From: Sulfuritalea sp.
GTDB taxonomy: Bacteria > Pseudomonadota > Gammaproteobacteria > Burkholderiales > Rhodocyclaceae
Assembly (NCBI GenBank): GCA_030680805.1
Contig: JAUXUK010000064.1
Span: forward strand, 1 to 64,000
Direction: 5' to 3'
DNA length: 64,000 nucleotides
Positions 1-12,131 of this stretch are shown here, one piece after another. The notes beneath the pieces were generated by a model. The model saw only the letters and a program-made list of their open reading frames with translations. It was not told where the DNA came from and made no database searches. Made by a program: the position numbers and the translations under genes. The first letter of the stretch is position 1. Each line of letters begins with the position of its first letter.

Positions 1-77
1 TGGTCCGCCCGACAGGACTCGAACCTGTTACCCCCGGCTTAGAAGGCCGGTGCTCTATCCAGATGAGCTACGGGCGG
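1..77 (-). tRNA. tRNA-Arg (anticodon TCT)
   Basis: On the minus strand this folds as a complete 77-nt tRNA. The acceptor stem CCGCCCG pairs with CGGGCGG, followed by discriminator A and an encoded CCA (the tgg at 1-3). The seven-base anticodon loop CTTCTAA, at 39-45, reads anticodon TCT, and the T arm contains GTTCGAGTC. It would decode AGA codons. The gene is intact although it touches the window edge. Confidence 0.97.
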
Positions 78-309
78 ATGTGCTGTGCGACGCAGTCACT
101 GTTGGCCAGGATTTCGGCTCCCTGTTCGACGCGATCGCGGCGAAAAGACTCGGCATAACCAACTTTATGAAGTTTACAGGGAAACAAGGGTGGTGAATGC
201 CTATCGAACGCGGCAGTACGAATATCGGCGAAGCGGCGACGAAGGACGAAAAAAAGGCGCGGTACGTAGCATAATTACGTGTGTCACCGCCGGATACCCG
301 TTCAAGCCC
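78..309. other. Intergenic stretch with no recognised gene
   Basis: No convincing coding sequence, RNA gene or repeat was seen between the tRNA-Arg and the small gene at 310. An open frame runs through it in phase with that gene, but its translation is Arg-rich and unlike a protein start. The tRNA promoter should lie here. Confidence 0.5.
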
Positions 310-540
310 ATGGCAACAGAACCGACTTACTGCTACCACTGCCGCATGCATCACCCGAGAAACGAGATGCGCCTGATTGTTACCAAGACGGGCAAGCGCT
401 GGCGCTGCATACGCAGCATCGAGGCCACGCAGCAAGGCCCGGAAGCACGCGAAGCCTACGGCCGCCAAGTGTCGGAGATCAACAAGGCCGAATCCAAGAG
501 CCGGGCGCAGCGGATGAACAATCTCCTTCAGGAGAAATAG
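310..540 (+). CDS. Small Cys-containing hypothetical protein, 76 aa
   Basis: The ATG at 310 opens a 76-residue basic protein beginning MATEPTYCYHCRMHHPRNEM. A CxxC pair at residues 8 and 11, nearby histidines and a further Cys near residue 33 suggest a small metal-binding fold. The C-terminal half is charged and helical-looking. No strong ribosome binding site precedes the ATG. The gene ends 5 nt before the HNH gene, so the two are probably co-transcribed. I do not recognise the family; a zinc-ribbon-like role is only inferred. Confidence 0.55.
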   Translation: MATEPTYCYHCRMHHPRNEMRLIVTKTGKRWRCIRSIEATQQGPEAREAYGRQVSEINKAESKSRAQRMNNLLQEK

Positions 541-545
541 CGGGC

Positions 546-911
546 ATGAAGTCCGCCCCGGGAAAGCTGGATCGCATCGTCGCCGATGCGCGCCGCAGCG
601 CGGAACTTCGCGATCAGGGCTACCGCGAGCAGGCACTGAAGATTTACCCCTGGATATGCGGTCGCTGCGCCCGCGAATTCACCCGCGCCAATCTGCGCGA
701 GCTCACCGTGCATCACCGCGACCACAACCACGGCAACAACCCGCCCAATGGCAGTAATTGGGAGCTGCTGTGCCTCTACTGCCACGACAACGAGCATCAA
801 CGACAACTAGAAGCTGCCGGTGCTGGTGACCCAGGAGGCGCGGGCAACGGATCGGCGGCCACTCATTCCCCTTTTGCCAATCTCAAGGCGATGCTGGGGG
901 GCGGGGACTAA
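546..911 (+). CDS. yajD: YajD-like HNH nuclease family protein
   Basis: This 121-residue protein has the compact HNH arrangement of YajD: a CxxC knuckle (ICGRC) near residue 38, the HH pair in VHHRDHNHG near residues 59-65, an Asn, and a second CxxC-type site (CLYCHDNEH). These residues make the beta-beta-alpha-metal fold of HNH nucleases. The substrate is unknown for this family. The C-terminal 30 residues are Gly/Ala-rich and probably disordered. The start at 546 follows the upstream small gene by 5 nt. Function beyond the HNH fold is inference. Confidence 0.8.
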   Translation: MKSAPGKLDRIVADARRSAELRDQGYREQALKIYPWICGRCAREFTRANLRELTVHHRDHNHGNNPPNGSNWELLCLYCHDNEHQRQLEAAGAGDPGGAGNGSAATHSPFANLKAMLGGGD

Positions 912-964
912 ACGGCGAAACGTCGTCGGTTTGCCCCGAGGGCCGACAAAGCCGAAAAAAGGAC

Positions 965-999
965 AAAAAAAGGGTTTCGGTCTTTCGACGGAAACCCTT
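965..999 (-). terminator. Rho-independent terminator after tRNA-Pro
   Basis: On the minus strand, arms AAGGGTTTC and GAAACCCTT enclose an inner GTC/GAC pairing, and a run of T follows (the A-run at 965-971). It lies just downstream of the minus-strand tRNA-Pro. Confidence 0.85.
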
Positions 1000-1008
1000 G
1001 GGGTTGGC

Positions 1009-1085
1009 TGGTCGGGGTGGAGGGATTCGAACTCTCGACATCTTGCTCCCAAAGCAAGCGCGCTACCGGGCTGCGCCACACCCCG
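1009..1085 (-). tRNA. tRNA-Pro (anticodon TGG)
   Basis: A 77-nt minus-strand cloverleaf. The acceptor CGGGGTG pairs with CACCCCG before ACCA, the D arm begins TGGCGC, the anticodon stem-loop is CTTGCTTTGGGAGCAAG with anticodon TGG, and the T arm contains GTTCGAATC. The CCA end is encoded. It decodes CCN proline codons and is followed by its own terminator. Confidence 0.97.
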
Positions 1086-1159
1086 AACTGTGCGATTTTA
1101 CCGAACCCTGCCCATGCTGGTCAATCGCATTGCGACATGGCGTGTCACAAAACCACGAC

Positions 1160-1188
1160 TTGCAGTAGTCCCGCGTTTCGTTTATAAA
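1160..1188 (+). promoter_or_regulatory. Probable sigma-70 promoter of dksA
   Basis: TTGCAG at 1160-1165 and TATAAA at 1183-1188 are separated by 17 bp, and transcription would begin about 25 nt before the dksA ATG. The spacing and hexamers fit sigma-70. Confidence 0.6.
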
Positions 1189-1219
1189 GCCGGTTCTCCG
1201 AAAATACGGACACTCCGCG

Positions 1220-1648
1220 ATGGCTGAAGATCTGCTGCACAAGAAGCAATTCCCGCCCTACACCCCGAAGAAGGGTGAGGACTACATGAGCACCAAGCAA
1301 CTTGCTCATTTTCGCGCCATTCTGGCTTCCCTCAAGGACGAACTGGGCGAGGACATCGAGCGCACGGTGCATACCATGCAGGACGAAGCGACCGTGTTCG
1401 CCGATCCGAATGACCGTGCCAGCCAGGAGTCCGACATTGCGCTGGAACTGCGCAACCGCGACCGCGAGCGCAAACTGATCAAGAAGATCGATGAGTCGAT
1501 TGCCCGCATCGAAAGCGGCGAATACGGCTACTGCGACTCCTGCGGCGTCGAGATCGGCCTGAAGCGCCTTGAAGCGCGCCCCACCGCGACCCTGTGCATC
1601 GACTGCAAGACGCTGGAAGAGCACCGCGAAAAACAGGTTGGCAAGTAA
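1220..1648 (+). CDS. dksA: RNA polymerase-binding transcription factor DksA
   Basis: DksA binds in the secondary channel of RNA polymerase and, with ppGpp, reprograms transcription during the stringent response. The 142-residue protein has the two-helix coiled coil with the acidic tip motif DPNDRAS (Asp62 and Asp65), then LELRNRDRERKLIKKI. A four-Cys zinc finger follows (C105, C108, C126, C129), so this is the zinc-bearing form. The start at 1220 aligns with the extended N-terminus of enterobacterial DksA (PPYTPKKGEDYM here). An internal ATG at 1286 has a better Shine-Dalgarno (GGTGAGG), so a shorter product is possible. It is monocistronic, with its own promoter and terminator. Confidence 0.97.
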   Translation: MAEDLLHKKQFPPYTPKKGEDYMSTKQLAHFRAILASLKDELGEDIERTVHTMQDEATVFADPNDRASQESDIALELRNRDRERKLIKKIDESIARIESGEYGYCDSCGVEIGLKRLEARPTATLCIDCKTLEEHREKQVGK

Positions 1649-1669
1649 GCGCCGCGCAAGCGCCACGAC

Positions 1670-1705
1670 CAACAAAAAAGGACGCCGATGCGTCCTTTTT
1701 TGTTG
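1670..1705. terminator. Bidirectional terminator between dksA and pnp
   Basis: A near-perfect palindrome: AAAAAAGGACGC, loop CGAT, GCGTCCTTTTTT. The T-run is present on both strands, so it can stop dksA from the left and pnp from the right. Confidence 0.92.
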
Positions 1706-1720
1706 CCTGCAATAGAGACC

Positions 1721-3838
1721 CTATTCGGCGACGGCGGCCGGCGCGGCGGCTTCTGCGGCAATGGCCTTCATCGACAAGCGCACGCGACCCTTGTCGTCGG
1801 TCTCGATGACCTTGACCTTCACGACCTGGCCTTCCTTGAGGTAATCGGCGACGGCATTCACCCGCTCGCTGGCGATCTGCGAAATATGCAGGAGCCCATC
1901 CTTGCCCGGCAGCAGGCTGACGATGGCGCCGAAATCCAGCAGGCGCAGCACGGTGCCTTCGTAGATGCGACCGACTTCAACCTCGGCGGTGATGTCTTCG
2001 ATGCGCTTCTTGGCGACCTGTGCCGCATCGGCATTCACCGACGAAATGGTGATCGAGCCGTCGTCTTCGATGTCGATCACGCAACCGGTTTCTTCGGTCA
2101 GCGCACGGATCACGGCGCCGCCCTTGCCGATCACGTCGCGGATCTTTTCCGGGTTGATCTTGATGTGAATCATGCGCGGCGCAAAGGTGGACACTTCTTC
2201 GCGATGGCCGGTCATCGAGCCCTTCATCTTCTCCAGGATGTGCAGTCGCGCCTCCTTGGCCTGGGCCAGTGCAACCTGCATGATTTCCTTGGTGATGCCC
2301 TGGATCTTGATGTCCATCTGCAGAGCCGTGATGCCTTCTTCGGTACCGGCTACCTTGAAGTCCATGTCGCCGAGATGGTCCTCGTCACCCAGGATGTCGG
2401 TCAGCACCGCAAAGCGGGGGCCATCCTTGATCAGGCCCATGGCGATGCCCGCCACATGCGCCTTGAGCGGCACGCCGGCATCCATCAGGGCCAGCGAACC
2501 GCCGCAAACGGAGGCCATCGACGACGAACCATTCGACTCGGTGATTTCGGAGACCACGCGCATCGAATAGCCGAAGTCCTCGGGCGAGGGCAGCACGGCC
2601 AGCAGCGCGCGCTTCGCCAGGCGGCCGTGGCCGATTTCGCGGCGCTTCGGCGTGCCGACGCGGCCGGTTTCACCGGTGGCATAGGGAGGCATGTTGTAGT
2701 GAAGCATGAAGCGATCGCGGTATTCGCCTTGCAGCGCGTCGATGATCTGCTCGTCACGGCCGGTGCCCAGCGTGGCGACAACCATTGCCTGCGTCTCGCC
2801 GCGCGTGAACAGCGCCGAACCATGGGTGCGCGGCAGCACGCCATTGCGAATCACGATGGGGCGCACGGTGCGCGTGTCACGGCCATCGATGCGCGGTTCA
2901 CCATTGAGGATCTGGCTGCGAACGATTTTCGCTTCCAGATCGAATACGGTGTTGCCGACGAGGTTGGAATCCGGTGCGTTTTCCACACCCTCGGTCAAGG
3001 CTGCAATGGTCTTCTTGGTGATTTCACGGGTCTTGACCGTGCGGGCCTGCTTGCTGGTAATGCGATAGGCTTCGCGCAGTTCGGCTTCGGCCAGTTCTGC
3101 CACGCGAGCGATCAGCGGCTCGTTCTTGGCGGGCGCCTGCCAATCCCATTCCGGCTTGCCGGCCACTTCCACCAATTCGTTGATGGCCTTGATCGCTACC
3201 TGCATCTGGTCGTGGCCAAACACCACGGCACCCAGCATGATCTCTTCGGAGAGCTGCTTGGCTTCGGACTCGACCATCAATACCGCGCCTTCGGTGCCGG
3301 CCACCACGAGATCCAGCAGCGCGCTTTCCAATTGGGTCTTGGTCGGGCACAGCACGTACTTGCCGTCGATGTAACCGACGCGGGCGGCGCCGATCGGGCC
3401 GCTGAACGGAATGCCGGAAATAGCCATGGCCGCCGATGCACCGAGCATCGCCGGAATATCCGGATCGATTTCGGGGTTGCACGACATCACCGTGCAGACC
3501 ACCTGCACTTCGTTGTAGAAGGCATCGGGAAACAGCGGGCGAAGGGGACGATCGATGAGGCGGCAGGTCAGGATTTCCTTTTCGGAAGGACGACCTTCAC
3601 GCTTGAAAAAGCCTCCGGGAATCCGGCCGGCAGCGTAGGAGCGCTCCTGATAGTCGACGGTCAGGGGGAAGAAATCCTGGCCCGGTTTTGCGTTCCGGGC
3701 ACCGACCACGGTGGCCAGCACCACGGTGTCATCCATGGTAACCAGTACGGCACCACCGGCCTGACGGGCGATTTCAGCAGTTTCAAGGGTGACCGTGTGG
3801 TCACCGTAGGCAAAACTCTTCTTGATCGGATTCAGCAC
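1721..3838 (-). CDS. pnp: Polynucleotide phosphorylase
   Basis: PNPase is the phosphorolytic 3'-5' exoribonuclease of mRNA decay. The 705-residue product has two RNase PH-like domains separated by a helical domain, then a KH domain ([18 protein letters not shown], about residue 555) and an S1 domain ([20 protein letters not shown], about residue 620). I chose the GTG at 3838, which gives [12 protein letters not shown] as in E. coli PNPase and has AAAGGA upstream. A TTG at 3856 would add six residues but lacks an RBS. It follows rpsO, separated by a terminator-like hairpin, which is the usual rpsO-pnp arrangement. Confidence 0.97.
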   Translation of the reverse strand: MLNPIKKSFAYGDHTVTLETAEIARQAGGAVLVTMDDTVVLATVVGARNAKPGQDFFPLTVDYQERSYAAGRIPGGFFKREGRPSEKEILTCRLIDRPLRPLFPDAFYNEVQVVCTVMSCNPEIDPDIPAMLGASAAMAISGIPFSGPIGAARVGYIDGKYVLCPTKTQLESALLDLVVAGTEGAVLMVESEAKQLSEEIMLGAVVFGHDQMQVAIKAINELVEVAGKPEWDWQAPAKNEPLIARVAELAEAELREAYRITSKQARTVKTREITKKTIAALTEGVENAPDSNLVGNTVFDLEAKIVRSQILNGEPRIDGRDTRTVRPIVIRNGVLPRTHGSALFTRGETQAMVVATLGTGRDEQIIDALQGEYRDRFMLHYNMPPYATGETGRVGTPKRREIGHGRLAKRALLAVLPSPEDFGYSMRVVSEITESNGSSSMASVCGGSLALMDAGVPLKAHVAGIAMGLIKDGPRFAVLTDILGDEDHLGDMDFKVAGTEEGITALQMDIKIQGITKEIMQVALAQAKEARLHILEKMKGSMTGHREEVSTFAPRMIHIKINPEKIRDVIGKGGAVIRALTEETGCVIDIEDDGSITISSVNADAAQVAKKRIEDITAEVEVGRIYEGTVLRLLDFGAIVSLLPGKDGLLHISQIASERVNAVADYLKEGQVVKVKVIETDDKGRVRLSMKAIAAEAAAPAAVAE

Positions 3839-3854
3839 AAAAATTCCTTTCGGC

Positions 3855-3894
3855 AAAAATTAAAAGCCGGCACAGCCCTCATGGCTGTGCCGGC
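3855..3894 (-). terminator. rpsO-pnp intergenic terminator/attenuator hairpin
   Basis: A 12-bp stem, GCCGGCACAGCC with GGCTGTGCCGGC around a 5-nt loop (3866-3894), is followed on the minus strand by TTTTAATTTTT. It lies 17 nt before the pnp start, matching the partial terminator or RNase III region found here in other proteobacteria. Confidence 0.85.
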
Positions 3895-3971
3895 CTGATT
3901 AGCAAGCCTGCGCAGTATCTGGCGCAAAGCGCATCGCGTTGGGATGGCCCGGACCGGCGTTTGGTTGAAAA

Positions 3972-4241
3972 TTACTTGCGCAGGCCGAGACGCTCGATCA
4001 GCGATCGATAGCCGTCTACGTTCTTGCGCTTGAGGTAATCCAGCATCGTGCGACGCTGGCTGACCATCTTGAGCAGGCCTCGACGTGAATGGTGGTCCTT
4101 GGTGTGTGCCTTGAAATGATCCGTCAGGTCGTTGATGCGCGCGGTAAGCAGCGCGACCTGGACTTCGGGAGAGCCGGTGTCACCCTGGGCACGCTGGTAG
4201 TCGGTGACGATCTTGGCTTTGTCGGTAGTGGAAATTGCCAT
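3972..4241 (-). CDS. rpsO: 30S ribosomal protein S15
   Basis: S15 is a primary 16S rRNA-binding protein of the small-subunit central domain. The 89-residue product is full length and carries the conserved [23 protein letters not shown] and [16 protein letters not shown] segments. It sits between truB and pnp in the nus/infB operon. Its mRNA leader is a possible autoregulatory site, as in E. coli, though I did not model a pseudoknot. Confidence 0.98.
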   Translation of the reverse strand: MAISTTDKAKIVTDYQRAQGDTGSPEVQVALLTARINDLTDHFKAHTKDHHSRRGLLKMVSQRRTMLDYLKRKNVDGYRSLIERLGLRK

Positions 4242-4342
4242 TGTGGTTTCCTTGCTGATCCTGTGATGTTGGGCTCTTGGAGAACCGTGGATTATAGCGT
4301 TTTGACTGCGTTCAAATCAAGCATTAACGGCGATTTCGTCGC

Positions 4343-5287
4343 TCAAACCCCGGAGACCAGCCGCTGGGCTTGCAGCCAGCCATCCGAAACCTGCCGGCAG
4401 ACACCTATGAAGACGTGTTCTGCATCATAGACTCGCAGCCGGGCACCCTCTTCGCCTGCCCAGCGAACTGCCTGCCCATGCCGCAATCTGGCAGCGTCGG
4501 CGGCATCCAGCCGGGCCTCGGCCAAACCGGCCAGCAGGGAATCCGGCGGCAGCAGCAAGGCGTCGCGGGCCTCGGCCGAAAGTCCTTCCAGGTTCACCAG
4601 GGAATGGGCCTGAGCAACGTCCAGCGCACCAATGCCGGTGCGACGCAAAGCCGCCAGATGGGCTCCACAGCCCAGACGTTCGCCAATATCGGCCGCCAGG
4701 GTTCGCACATAGGTTCCCTTGCTGCAGCGGACTTCGAACACAAAGCGCCCATCAGCCATGAACTCGCCTTCGTTCGGCGCGAGCAGGCGCAGGTTGTGGA
4801 TGGTGACGCGGCGGGGCGCCCGTTCCAGCTCGATGCCGGCACGGGCGTATTCGTAGAGCGGCTTGCCGTCGCGCTTCAATGCCGAATACATCGGCGGCAC
4901 CTGTTCGATTTCGCCGAGGAAGGCCGCCAGCGCCGCCACCACGTCCGAACGGACAGCCTCGACCGGACGACGCTCCAGCACAGCGCCTTCTGCATCCGCC
5001 GTATCGGTGGTAATCCCCAGCTGCACGGTCGCTACATAGCGCTTGTCGGCGTTGAGCAATTCGCCGGAAAACTTGGTCGCCTCGCCAAAGCAAAGGGGCA
5101 GCAAACCGGTGGCCAATGGGTCCAGTGTGCCGGTGTGACCGGCCTTTTCCGCGTTGAAGAGCCGCCGGGCCGATTGCAGGGCGTGATTGGACGAAAGCCC
5201 GAGTTGCTTGTCCAGCAACAGCACGCCATCGAGCCGACGACGCGCGGGTTTGCCGCCTTGACGCGGCGCGGTCACTCGCGCATTCAC
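4343..5287 (-). CDS. truB: tRNA pseudouridine(55) synthase TruB
   Basis: TruB isomerises U55 in the T loop of tRNAs. The 314-residue protein has the catalytic motif GHTGTLDPLATGLLPLC with Asp56, the RYVATVQLG strand, and the KRDGKPLYEYAR and CSKGTYVRTLAADIG motifs of TruB. A PUA-like C-terminal domain follows. Its ATG overlaps the rbfA stop by 4 nt, which suggests translational coupling inside the nus operon. Confidence 0.97.
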   Translation of the reverse strand: MNARVTAPRQGGKPARRRLDGVLLLDKQLGLSSNHALQSARRLFNAEKAGHTGTLDPLATGLLPLCFGEATKFSGELLNADKRYVATVQLGITTDTADAEGAVLERRPVEAVRSDVVAALAAFLGEIEQVPPMYSALKRDGKPLYEYARAGIELERAPRRVTIHNLRLLAPNEGEFMADGRFVFEVRCSKGTYVRTLAADIGERLGCGAHLAALRRTGIGALDVAQAHSLVNLEGLSAEARDALLLPPDSLLAGLAEARLDAADAARLRHGQAVRWAGEEGARLRVYDAEHVFIGVCRQVSDGWLQAQRLVSGV

Positions 5288-5685
5288 TCGTCCTGCAGCT
5301 TCTTGTCGGATTCGACTGCCTCGTCGATCAATTTTGAGAGGCGCGCACCTTCCTGAACCGAAGGGTCAAAGACAAAATGCAGCTCGGGAATATGATGGAT
5401 GCGAATCCTGCGACCCAGTTCGCGCCGCAGGAAACTGGCGGAGTGTTTGAGCCCCTGGTCGATCATCTCGTTGGATGCCGGGTCGGCCAGCGAGGTATAG
5501 AACACTTTGGCATGCGCATAGTCGGCTGTGACTTCGACGGCGGTCAGCGTAACCAGCGTCAGCTTCGGCGCAATGCGCAGATCCTTGAGGTGGAAGCGCA
5601 ACAGATCCGCCAGTTCGCGGCGAATCTGCTCGGAAACGCGGTCAGAACGGGCGTAGCCATGGGCCGAACTGCGCTTGGTGGCCAT
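5284..5685 (-). CDS. rbfA: 30S ribosome-binding factor A
   Basis: RbfA is a KH-fold assembly factor that helps mature the 5' end of 16S rRNA and supports cold adaptation. The 133-residue product includes SDRVSEQIRRELADLLR, VTLTAVEVTADYAHAKVFYTSL and a basic RRELGRRIRIHHIPELHFVFD segment. I chose the ATG at 5685, preceded by TGAGGAG. The spacing is short, but upstream codons would run into infB. It lies between infB and truB, overlapping truB by 4 nt. Confidence 0.95.
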   Translation of the reverse strand: MATKRSSAHGYARSDRVSEQIRRELADLLRFHLKDLRIAPKLTLVTLTAVEVTADYAHAKVFYTSLADPASNEMIDQGLKHSASFLRRELGRRIRIHHIPELHFVFDPSVQEGARLSKLIDEAVESDKKLQDE

Positions 5686-5690
5686 ACTCC

Positions 5691-8375
<2,685 letters not shown>

Positions 8376-8385
8376 GCGGTACCTC

Positions 8386-9867
8386 TCATTCTTCTTCGGC
8401 GAACCAGTGGGCACGCGCAACAGTGATCAGCGCCGTCGCCCGCTCGGCATCGATGCCGGTCATTTCAATCAACTCGTCAGTCGCCAGGTCCGCCAGTGAA
8501 TCGCGGTCAGTGATGCCGTTCTTGGCCAGCTTTGCCGCCAACGGCTTGTCCATGCCCTCAAGCGCCAGCAGGTCGTCGGCCACCTTTTCCAACTGCTCTT
8601 CGTCAACAATCGCATCGGTCAGCAGGACGTTACGCGCACGATCGCGCAGCTCGGTCACCGTTGCTTCGTCAAAGGCATCGATTTCGAGCATCTCGGCAAG
8701 CGGAACGTAGGCGATTTCCTCGAGCGTGGAGAAACCTTCCTCGATCAAAATGTTGGCAACCTCCTCGTCGACGTCGAGCTTTTCGATGAACAGGGCGCGG
8801 ATCGAGCTGTGCTCACCTTCCGACTTGGTCTGCGACTCTTCGATGGTCATCAGATTGATGGTCCAGCCGGTCAATTCCGAGGCCAGACGCACGTTCTGCC
8901 CGCCACGGCCGATGGCGATGGCAAGGTTGTCCTCATCGACCACGACATCCATCGCATGCTTTTCTTCGTCGACCACGATGCTCTGCACCTCGGCCGGCGC
9001 CAGCGCACCGATGACGAACTGGGCCGGGTCGGCCGACCACAGGATGATGTCCACGCGCTCGCCGGAAAGTTCATTGGTCACCGCCGTGACGCGCGAACCG
9101 CGCATGCCGACGCAGGTGCCGATCGGGTCGACGCGCGGATCGTTCGACTTGACGGCAATCTTGGCCCGCATGCCTGCATCGCGCGCGGCCGCCTTGATCT
9201 CGAGCAGGCCGTCTTCTATCTCCGGCACTTCCAGTTCGAACAGTTTCATGATGAACTCGGGCGCCGTGCGCGACAGGATCAGTTGCGGGCCTCTCGCCTG
9301 ACGATCGATTTTCATCAACCAGGCACGCACGCGATCACCGGGGCGCAGGTTTTCCTTGGGGATCATCTGGTCGCGCGGCAACAGGGCCTCGATGCGCCCC
9401 GCCTCGATGATGGCGCTGCCTCGCTCCATGCGCTTGACGGTGCCGCTGACGAGAAATTCCTTGCGATCAAGAAAGTCATTCAGCAACTGTTCGCGCTCTG
9501 CGTCGCGGATCTTCTGCACGATCACCTGCTTCGCCGCCTGTGCGCCGATGCGGCCGAAATCGACGGGCTCGAGCCCTTCCTCAATGAAGTCTTCGAGCAC
9601 GATGTCGGAGATTTGCAGTTGCGCGGCGGTCAGGCCGATCTGCTGTTCCGGGTTCTCGACCATGTCGTCGGCAACCACCAGCCAGCGGCGGAAAGCCTCG
9701 TATTCCCCCGTCTCGCGATCGATCTCCACGCGCACGTCGGCTTCGTCATTGGTGCGCTTCTTTGTTGCAGACGCCAACGCCATCTCCAGTGCGCCAAAAA
9801 CGATGTCCCGCGGAACATTCTTCTCGCGGGCCAGGGCATCGACCAACAGCAGCAATTCACGGCTCAT
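8386..9867 (-). CDS. nusA: Transcription termination/antitermination protein NusA
   Basis: NusA binds RNA polymerase and controls pausing, termination and rRNA antitermination. The 493-residue product has the N-terminal polymerase-binding domain ([18 protein letters not shown]), an S1 domain and two KH domains ([19 protein letters not shown] and [17 protein letters not shown]). Two C-terminal acidic helix-hairpin repeats match the proteobacterial form. The ATG at 9867 has CTGGAGGA upstream. It sits between rimP and infB, which is its conserved place. Confidence 0.98.
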   Translation of the reverse strand: MSRELLLLVDALAREKNVPRDIVFGALEMALASATKKRTNDEADVRVEIDRETGEYEAFRRWLVVADDMVENPEQQIGLTAAQLQISDIVLEDFIEEGLEPVDFGRIGAQAAKQVIVQKIRDAEREQLLNDFLDRKEFLVSGTVKRMERGSAIIEAGRIEALLPRDQMIPKENLRPGDRVRAWLMKIDRQARGPQLILSRTAPEFIMKLFELEVPEIEDGLLEIKAAARDAGMRAKIAVKSNDPRVDPIGTCVGMRGSRVTAVTNELSGERVDIILWSADPAQFVIGALAPAEVQSIVVDEEKHAMDVVVDEDNLAIAIGRGGQNVRLASELTGWTINLMTIEESQTKSEGEHSSIRALFIEKLDVDEEVANILIEEGFSTLEEIAYVPLAEMLEIDAFDEATVTELRDRARNVLLTDAIVDEEQLEKVADDLLALEGMDKPLAAKLAKNGITDRDSLADLATDELIEMTGIDAERATALITVARAHWFAEEE

Positions 9868-9886
9868 GTGAGTCCTCCAGCAATAA

Positions 9887-10348
9887 TCAGAACTTAGGCA
9901 CCAGGCGCGCTCGATCAATATTCTCGAGCGCAAACCGATGCACTGTGTCATTCATTCGCAGGCATACCATTTCAATACCTGCTTCTTCCTGCAACCCCTC
10001 GAGCAGACCGCTGAAGTTGCGCTGGTTGCCCAGCGGAACCCGCAGCTTGAGTTGCACTTCCTGCCCGGCAAAGCGCCGAAAGTCCGCGGCCTTTACCAAC
10101 GGGCGATCGAGTCCGGGAGAGGAAACTTCAAGGCGGTCGTAATCGACGTTCTCGACCAGGAACACGCGACTGAGCTGACTGCTCACGGCGGCACAGTCTT
10201 CGACGCTGATGCCGCTCTTTTTCGCTTGTTCGCTTTCCGGCCTGTCGATGAAGACGCGCAGCAGCCGGGCGCGCGGACTGGTCTCGAATTCAACCAGTTC
10301 GTACCCCAGCCCAACAACAGTCGTCTCAATCAATTCAAGCAGTTGCAT
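9887..10348 (-). CDS. rimP: Ribosome maturation factor RimP
   Basis: RimP assists 30S assembly around S12. The 153-residue product has the family's N-terminal segment [26 protein letters not shown] and the motif [16 protein letters not shown], then [11 protein letters not shown], the family signature. It is the first gene of the nus/infB operon, 19 nt from nusA. Upstream lies a terminator hairpin for the preceding operon. The promoter must be in the short leader, but I could not pick it with confidence. Confidence 0.95.
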   Translation of the reverse strand: MQLLELIETTVVGLGYELVEFETSPRARLLRVFIDRPESEQAKKSGISVEDCAAVSSQLSRVFLVENVDYDRLEVSSPGLDRPLVKAADFRRFAGQEVQLKLRVPLGNQRNFSGLLEGLQEEAGIEMVCLRMNDTVHRFALENIDRARLVPKF

Positions 10349-10379
10349 GAAAACTCACAAACGCATCGCACAAATAGAA

Positions 10380-10399
10380 AATGGGCCGAAAAGCCCATT
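10380..10399 (-). terminator. Probable terminator after rluB
   Basis: On the minus strand AATGGGC and GCCCATT form a stem around TTTTCG, followed by TTCTATTTG. It separates the rluB-containing operon from rimP. Confidence 0.6.
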
Positions 10400-10456
10400 C
10401 CTTCTCTCGTTCCCGAGAACGATACCAACCAAAGCCAAAGAATTATAGCAGAGGCA

Positions 10457-11524
10457 TCATTTCTCTGCCAAATCAATTCGACTGCCGCCGACGTCGTCCT
10501 CGTCAACGTAACCCTCGGCAAAGGGACCGAATCCCGCCGGGGCATGGGTCTTCTGCTCGGGCGGCAACAACTTCAGCAACTCCTGCACTTCGCCGGGTTC
10601 CAGATCGCGGCACTGGCCTCGCTTCAGGCGCGGCGACAGGTGTACCGGTCCATAGCGCACGCGCATCAGGCGGCTGACCATCAAACCGACAGCCTCGAAC
10701 ATGCGTCGCACTTCACGATTGCGTCCTTCCGACAGAACCACGCGATACCATCGATTGGAACCTTCGCCACCGGCCTCCACGATCAGGCTGAAGTTGGCCA
10801 AACCGTCTTCAAGTTCGACCCCCTTGCGCAAGCGCTCAAGCATCTCCGGCGTCGCTTCACCCAGCACGCGCACGGCGTATTCACGCTCGATTTCGTAGCG
10901 CGGATGCATCATGCGGTTGGCCAGGTTGCCGTCGTTGGTGAATAGCAGCAGCCCGCAGGAGTTGAAGTCCAGCCGGCCGATCGAAATCCAGCGCCCGCTT
11001 TTCAGTCGCGGCAGTTTGGCAAAAACGCTGGGGCGGCCTTCGGGATCGTCCTTGGATACGATCTCGCCTTCAGGCTTGTGATAGACCAGCACGCGCGGAG
11101 CGCGCAAACCGAACTTGAGTTGCACCAGCTTGCCGTTGGCGCGGATCTTGTCTTCCGGCCCGACGCGCTGGCCCACATGCGCCGGCAGACCGTTGACGCT
11201 GACCCGTCCGGCCACGATCCATTCCTCGATTTCGCGCCGCGAGCCATAGCCGGCGTCGGCGAGCGCCTTGTGCAGCTTGGGCGGATCGATGAAAACCGCT
11301 TCGCTGCGGCGCTTGGCGTGAGCAGACAGAGACGACCCGCCGCGGACGCGCGGCGCATCGCTCTGCGGCCGCGGAGAACCCTGTGGCGGACGGAACGGAC
11401 TAGGCTTGCGGGTCTGGCGCGGGGGGCCGTTCCGGCTGGCTTTCGGCGAGATCGAGTTGCCCGTCGGCGGATTCGGCTGGCTGCTGCGCTGATCGCTGCT
11501 CTGGCGCTTGCCCTGATCCTGCAT
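10457..11524 (-). CDS. rluB: 23S rRNA pseudouridine(2605) synthase RluB
   Basis: RluB modifies U2605 in domain V of 23S rRNA. The product has an S4 RNA-binding domain ([21 protein letters not shown]), then the RsuA-family catalytic segment ([19 protein letters not shown], with the catalytic Asp) and [17 protein letters not shown]. The first 80 residues are Pro/Arg/Ser-rich and disordered. I placed the start at the ATG at 11524 (355 aa). A TTG at 11593 would give 378 aa. Both starts lie inside scpB, so the tails overlap by 125-194 nt in different frames. No start codon outside scpB retains a sensible N-terminus. Confidence 0.9.
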   Translation of the reverse strand: MQDQGKRQSSDQRSSQPNPPTGNSISPKASRNGPPRQTRKPSPFRPPQGSPRPQSDAPRVRGGSSLSAHAKRRSEAVFIDPPKLHKALADAGYGSRREIEEWIVAGRVSVNGLPAHVGQRVGPEDKIRANGKLVQLKFGLRAPRVLVYHKPEGEIVSKDDPEGRPSVFAKLPRLKSGRWISIGRLDFNSCGLLLFTNDGNLANRMMHPRYEIEREYAVRVLGEATPEMLERLRKGVELEDGLANFSLIVEAGGEGSNRWYRVVLSEGRNREVRRMFEAVGLMVSRLMRVRYGPVHLSPRLKRGQCRDLEPGEVQELLKLLPPEQKTHAPAGFGPFAEGYVDEDDVGGSRIDLAEK

Positions 11525-12131
11525 GCTCGGCGCCCGACTCTTCGGCTTCCGGCTCCCGGACCGGGGAGGCTTCGGGGATTGCGGCTTGTCCAAGATCCAT
11601 CACCCTTTCAATTTCAGTCAGCGGCGGCAGTTCAGTGAGGCTGCGCAACCCCAGGTCGTCGAGAAAACGTCGTGTCGTCGCATACAACGCCGGTCTCCCG
11701 GGTGCATCGCGGTGGCCCACTGCATCGATCCAGCCACGCCCTTCAAGGGTCTTCAGAATATTCGGCGACACGGCCACACCGCGAACGTCTTCGATGTCAC
11801 CACGCGTCACCGGTTGGCGATAAGCGATGATTGCCAGCGTTTCCATTACCGCGCGCGAATACTTCGGTGGCTTGTCGTTCTTCAGGCGGTCAATGTAGGA
11901 CTGATACTCCGGGCGGGTCTGGAAGCGCCAGCCGGAGGCCAACTGCACCAGTTCTGCGCCTCTGGTTGCCCAATCCCGGCGCAAGTCGTCAAGCAGTGTA
12001 CGCCAGGTATCGTCGTCGAACTCCTGATCGAAGAGCTTTTTCAGCTCGGACAGGGGCAACGGCTCGCTGGCCACCAGCAGGGCGGTTTCCAGCACGCGTT
12101 TGTAATCTTCGGGTTTATACAGCGGCAGCAT
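11400..12131 (-). CDS. scpB: SMC-Scp complex subunit ScpB
   Basis: ScpB is the dimeric winged-helix kleisin partner that, with ScpA and SMC, organises chromosome segregation. The 243-residue product contains two winged-helix regions, including [45 protein letters not shown], which is diagnostic. The last 60 residues ([20 protein letters not shown] and on) are a low-complexity tail that overlaps the start of rluB. The start overlaps the end of scpA by 17 nt. Confidence 0.95.
   Translation of the reverse strand: MLPLYKPEDYKRVLETALLVASEPLPLSELKKLFDQEFDDDTWRTLLDDLRRDWATRGAELVQLASGWRFQTRPEYQSYIDRLKNDKPPKYSRAVMETLAIIAYRQPVTRGDIEDVRGVAVSPNILKTLEGRGWIDAVGHRDAPGRPALYATTRRFLDDLGLRSLTELPPLTEIERVMDLGQAAIPEASPVREPEAEESGAEHAGSGQAPEQRSAQQPAESADGQLDLAESQPERPPAPDPQA

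Noticed and set aside
1688-3898. 736-codon open frame opposite pnp
   Set aside because: A shadow of pnp caused by GC-rich third positions; the translation is His/Gly/Asp-rich with no recognisable fold, while pnp is unmistakable.
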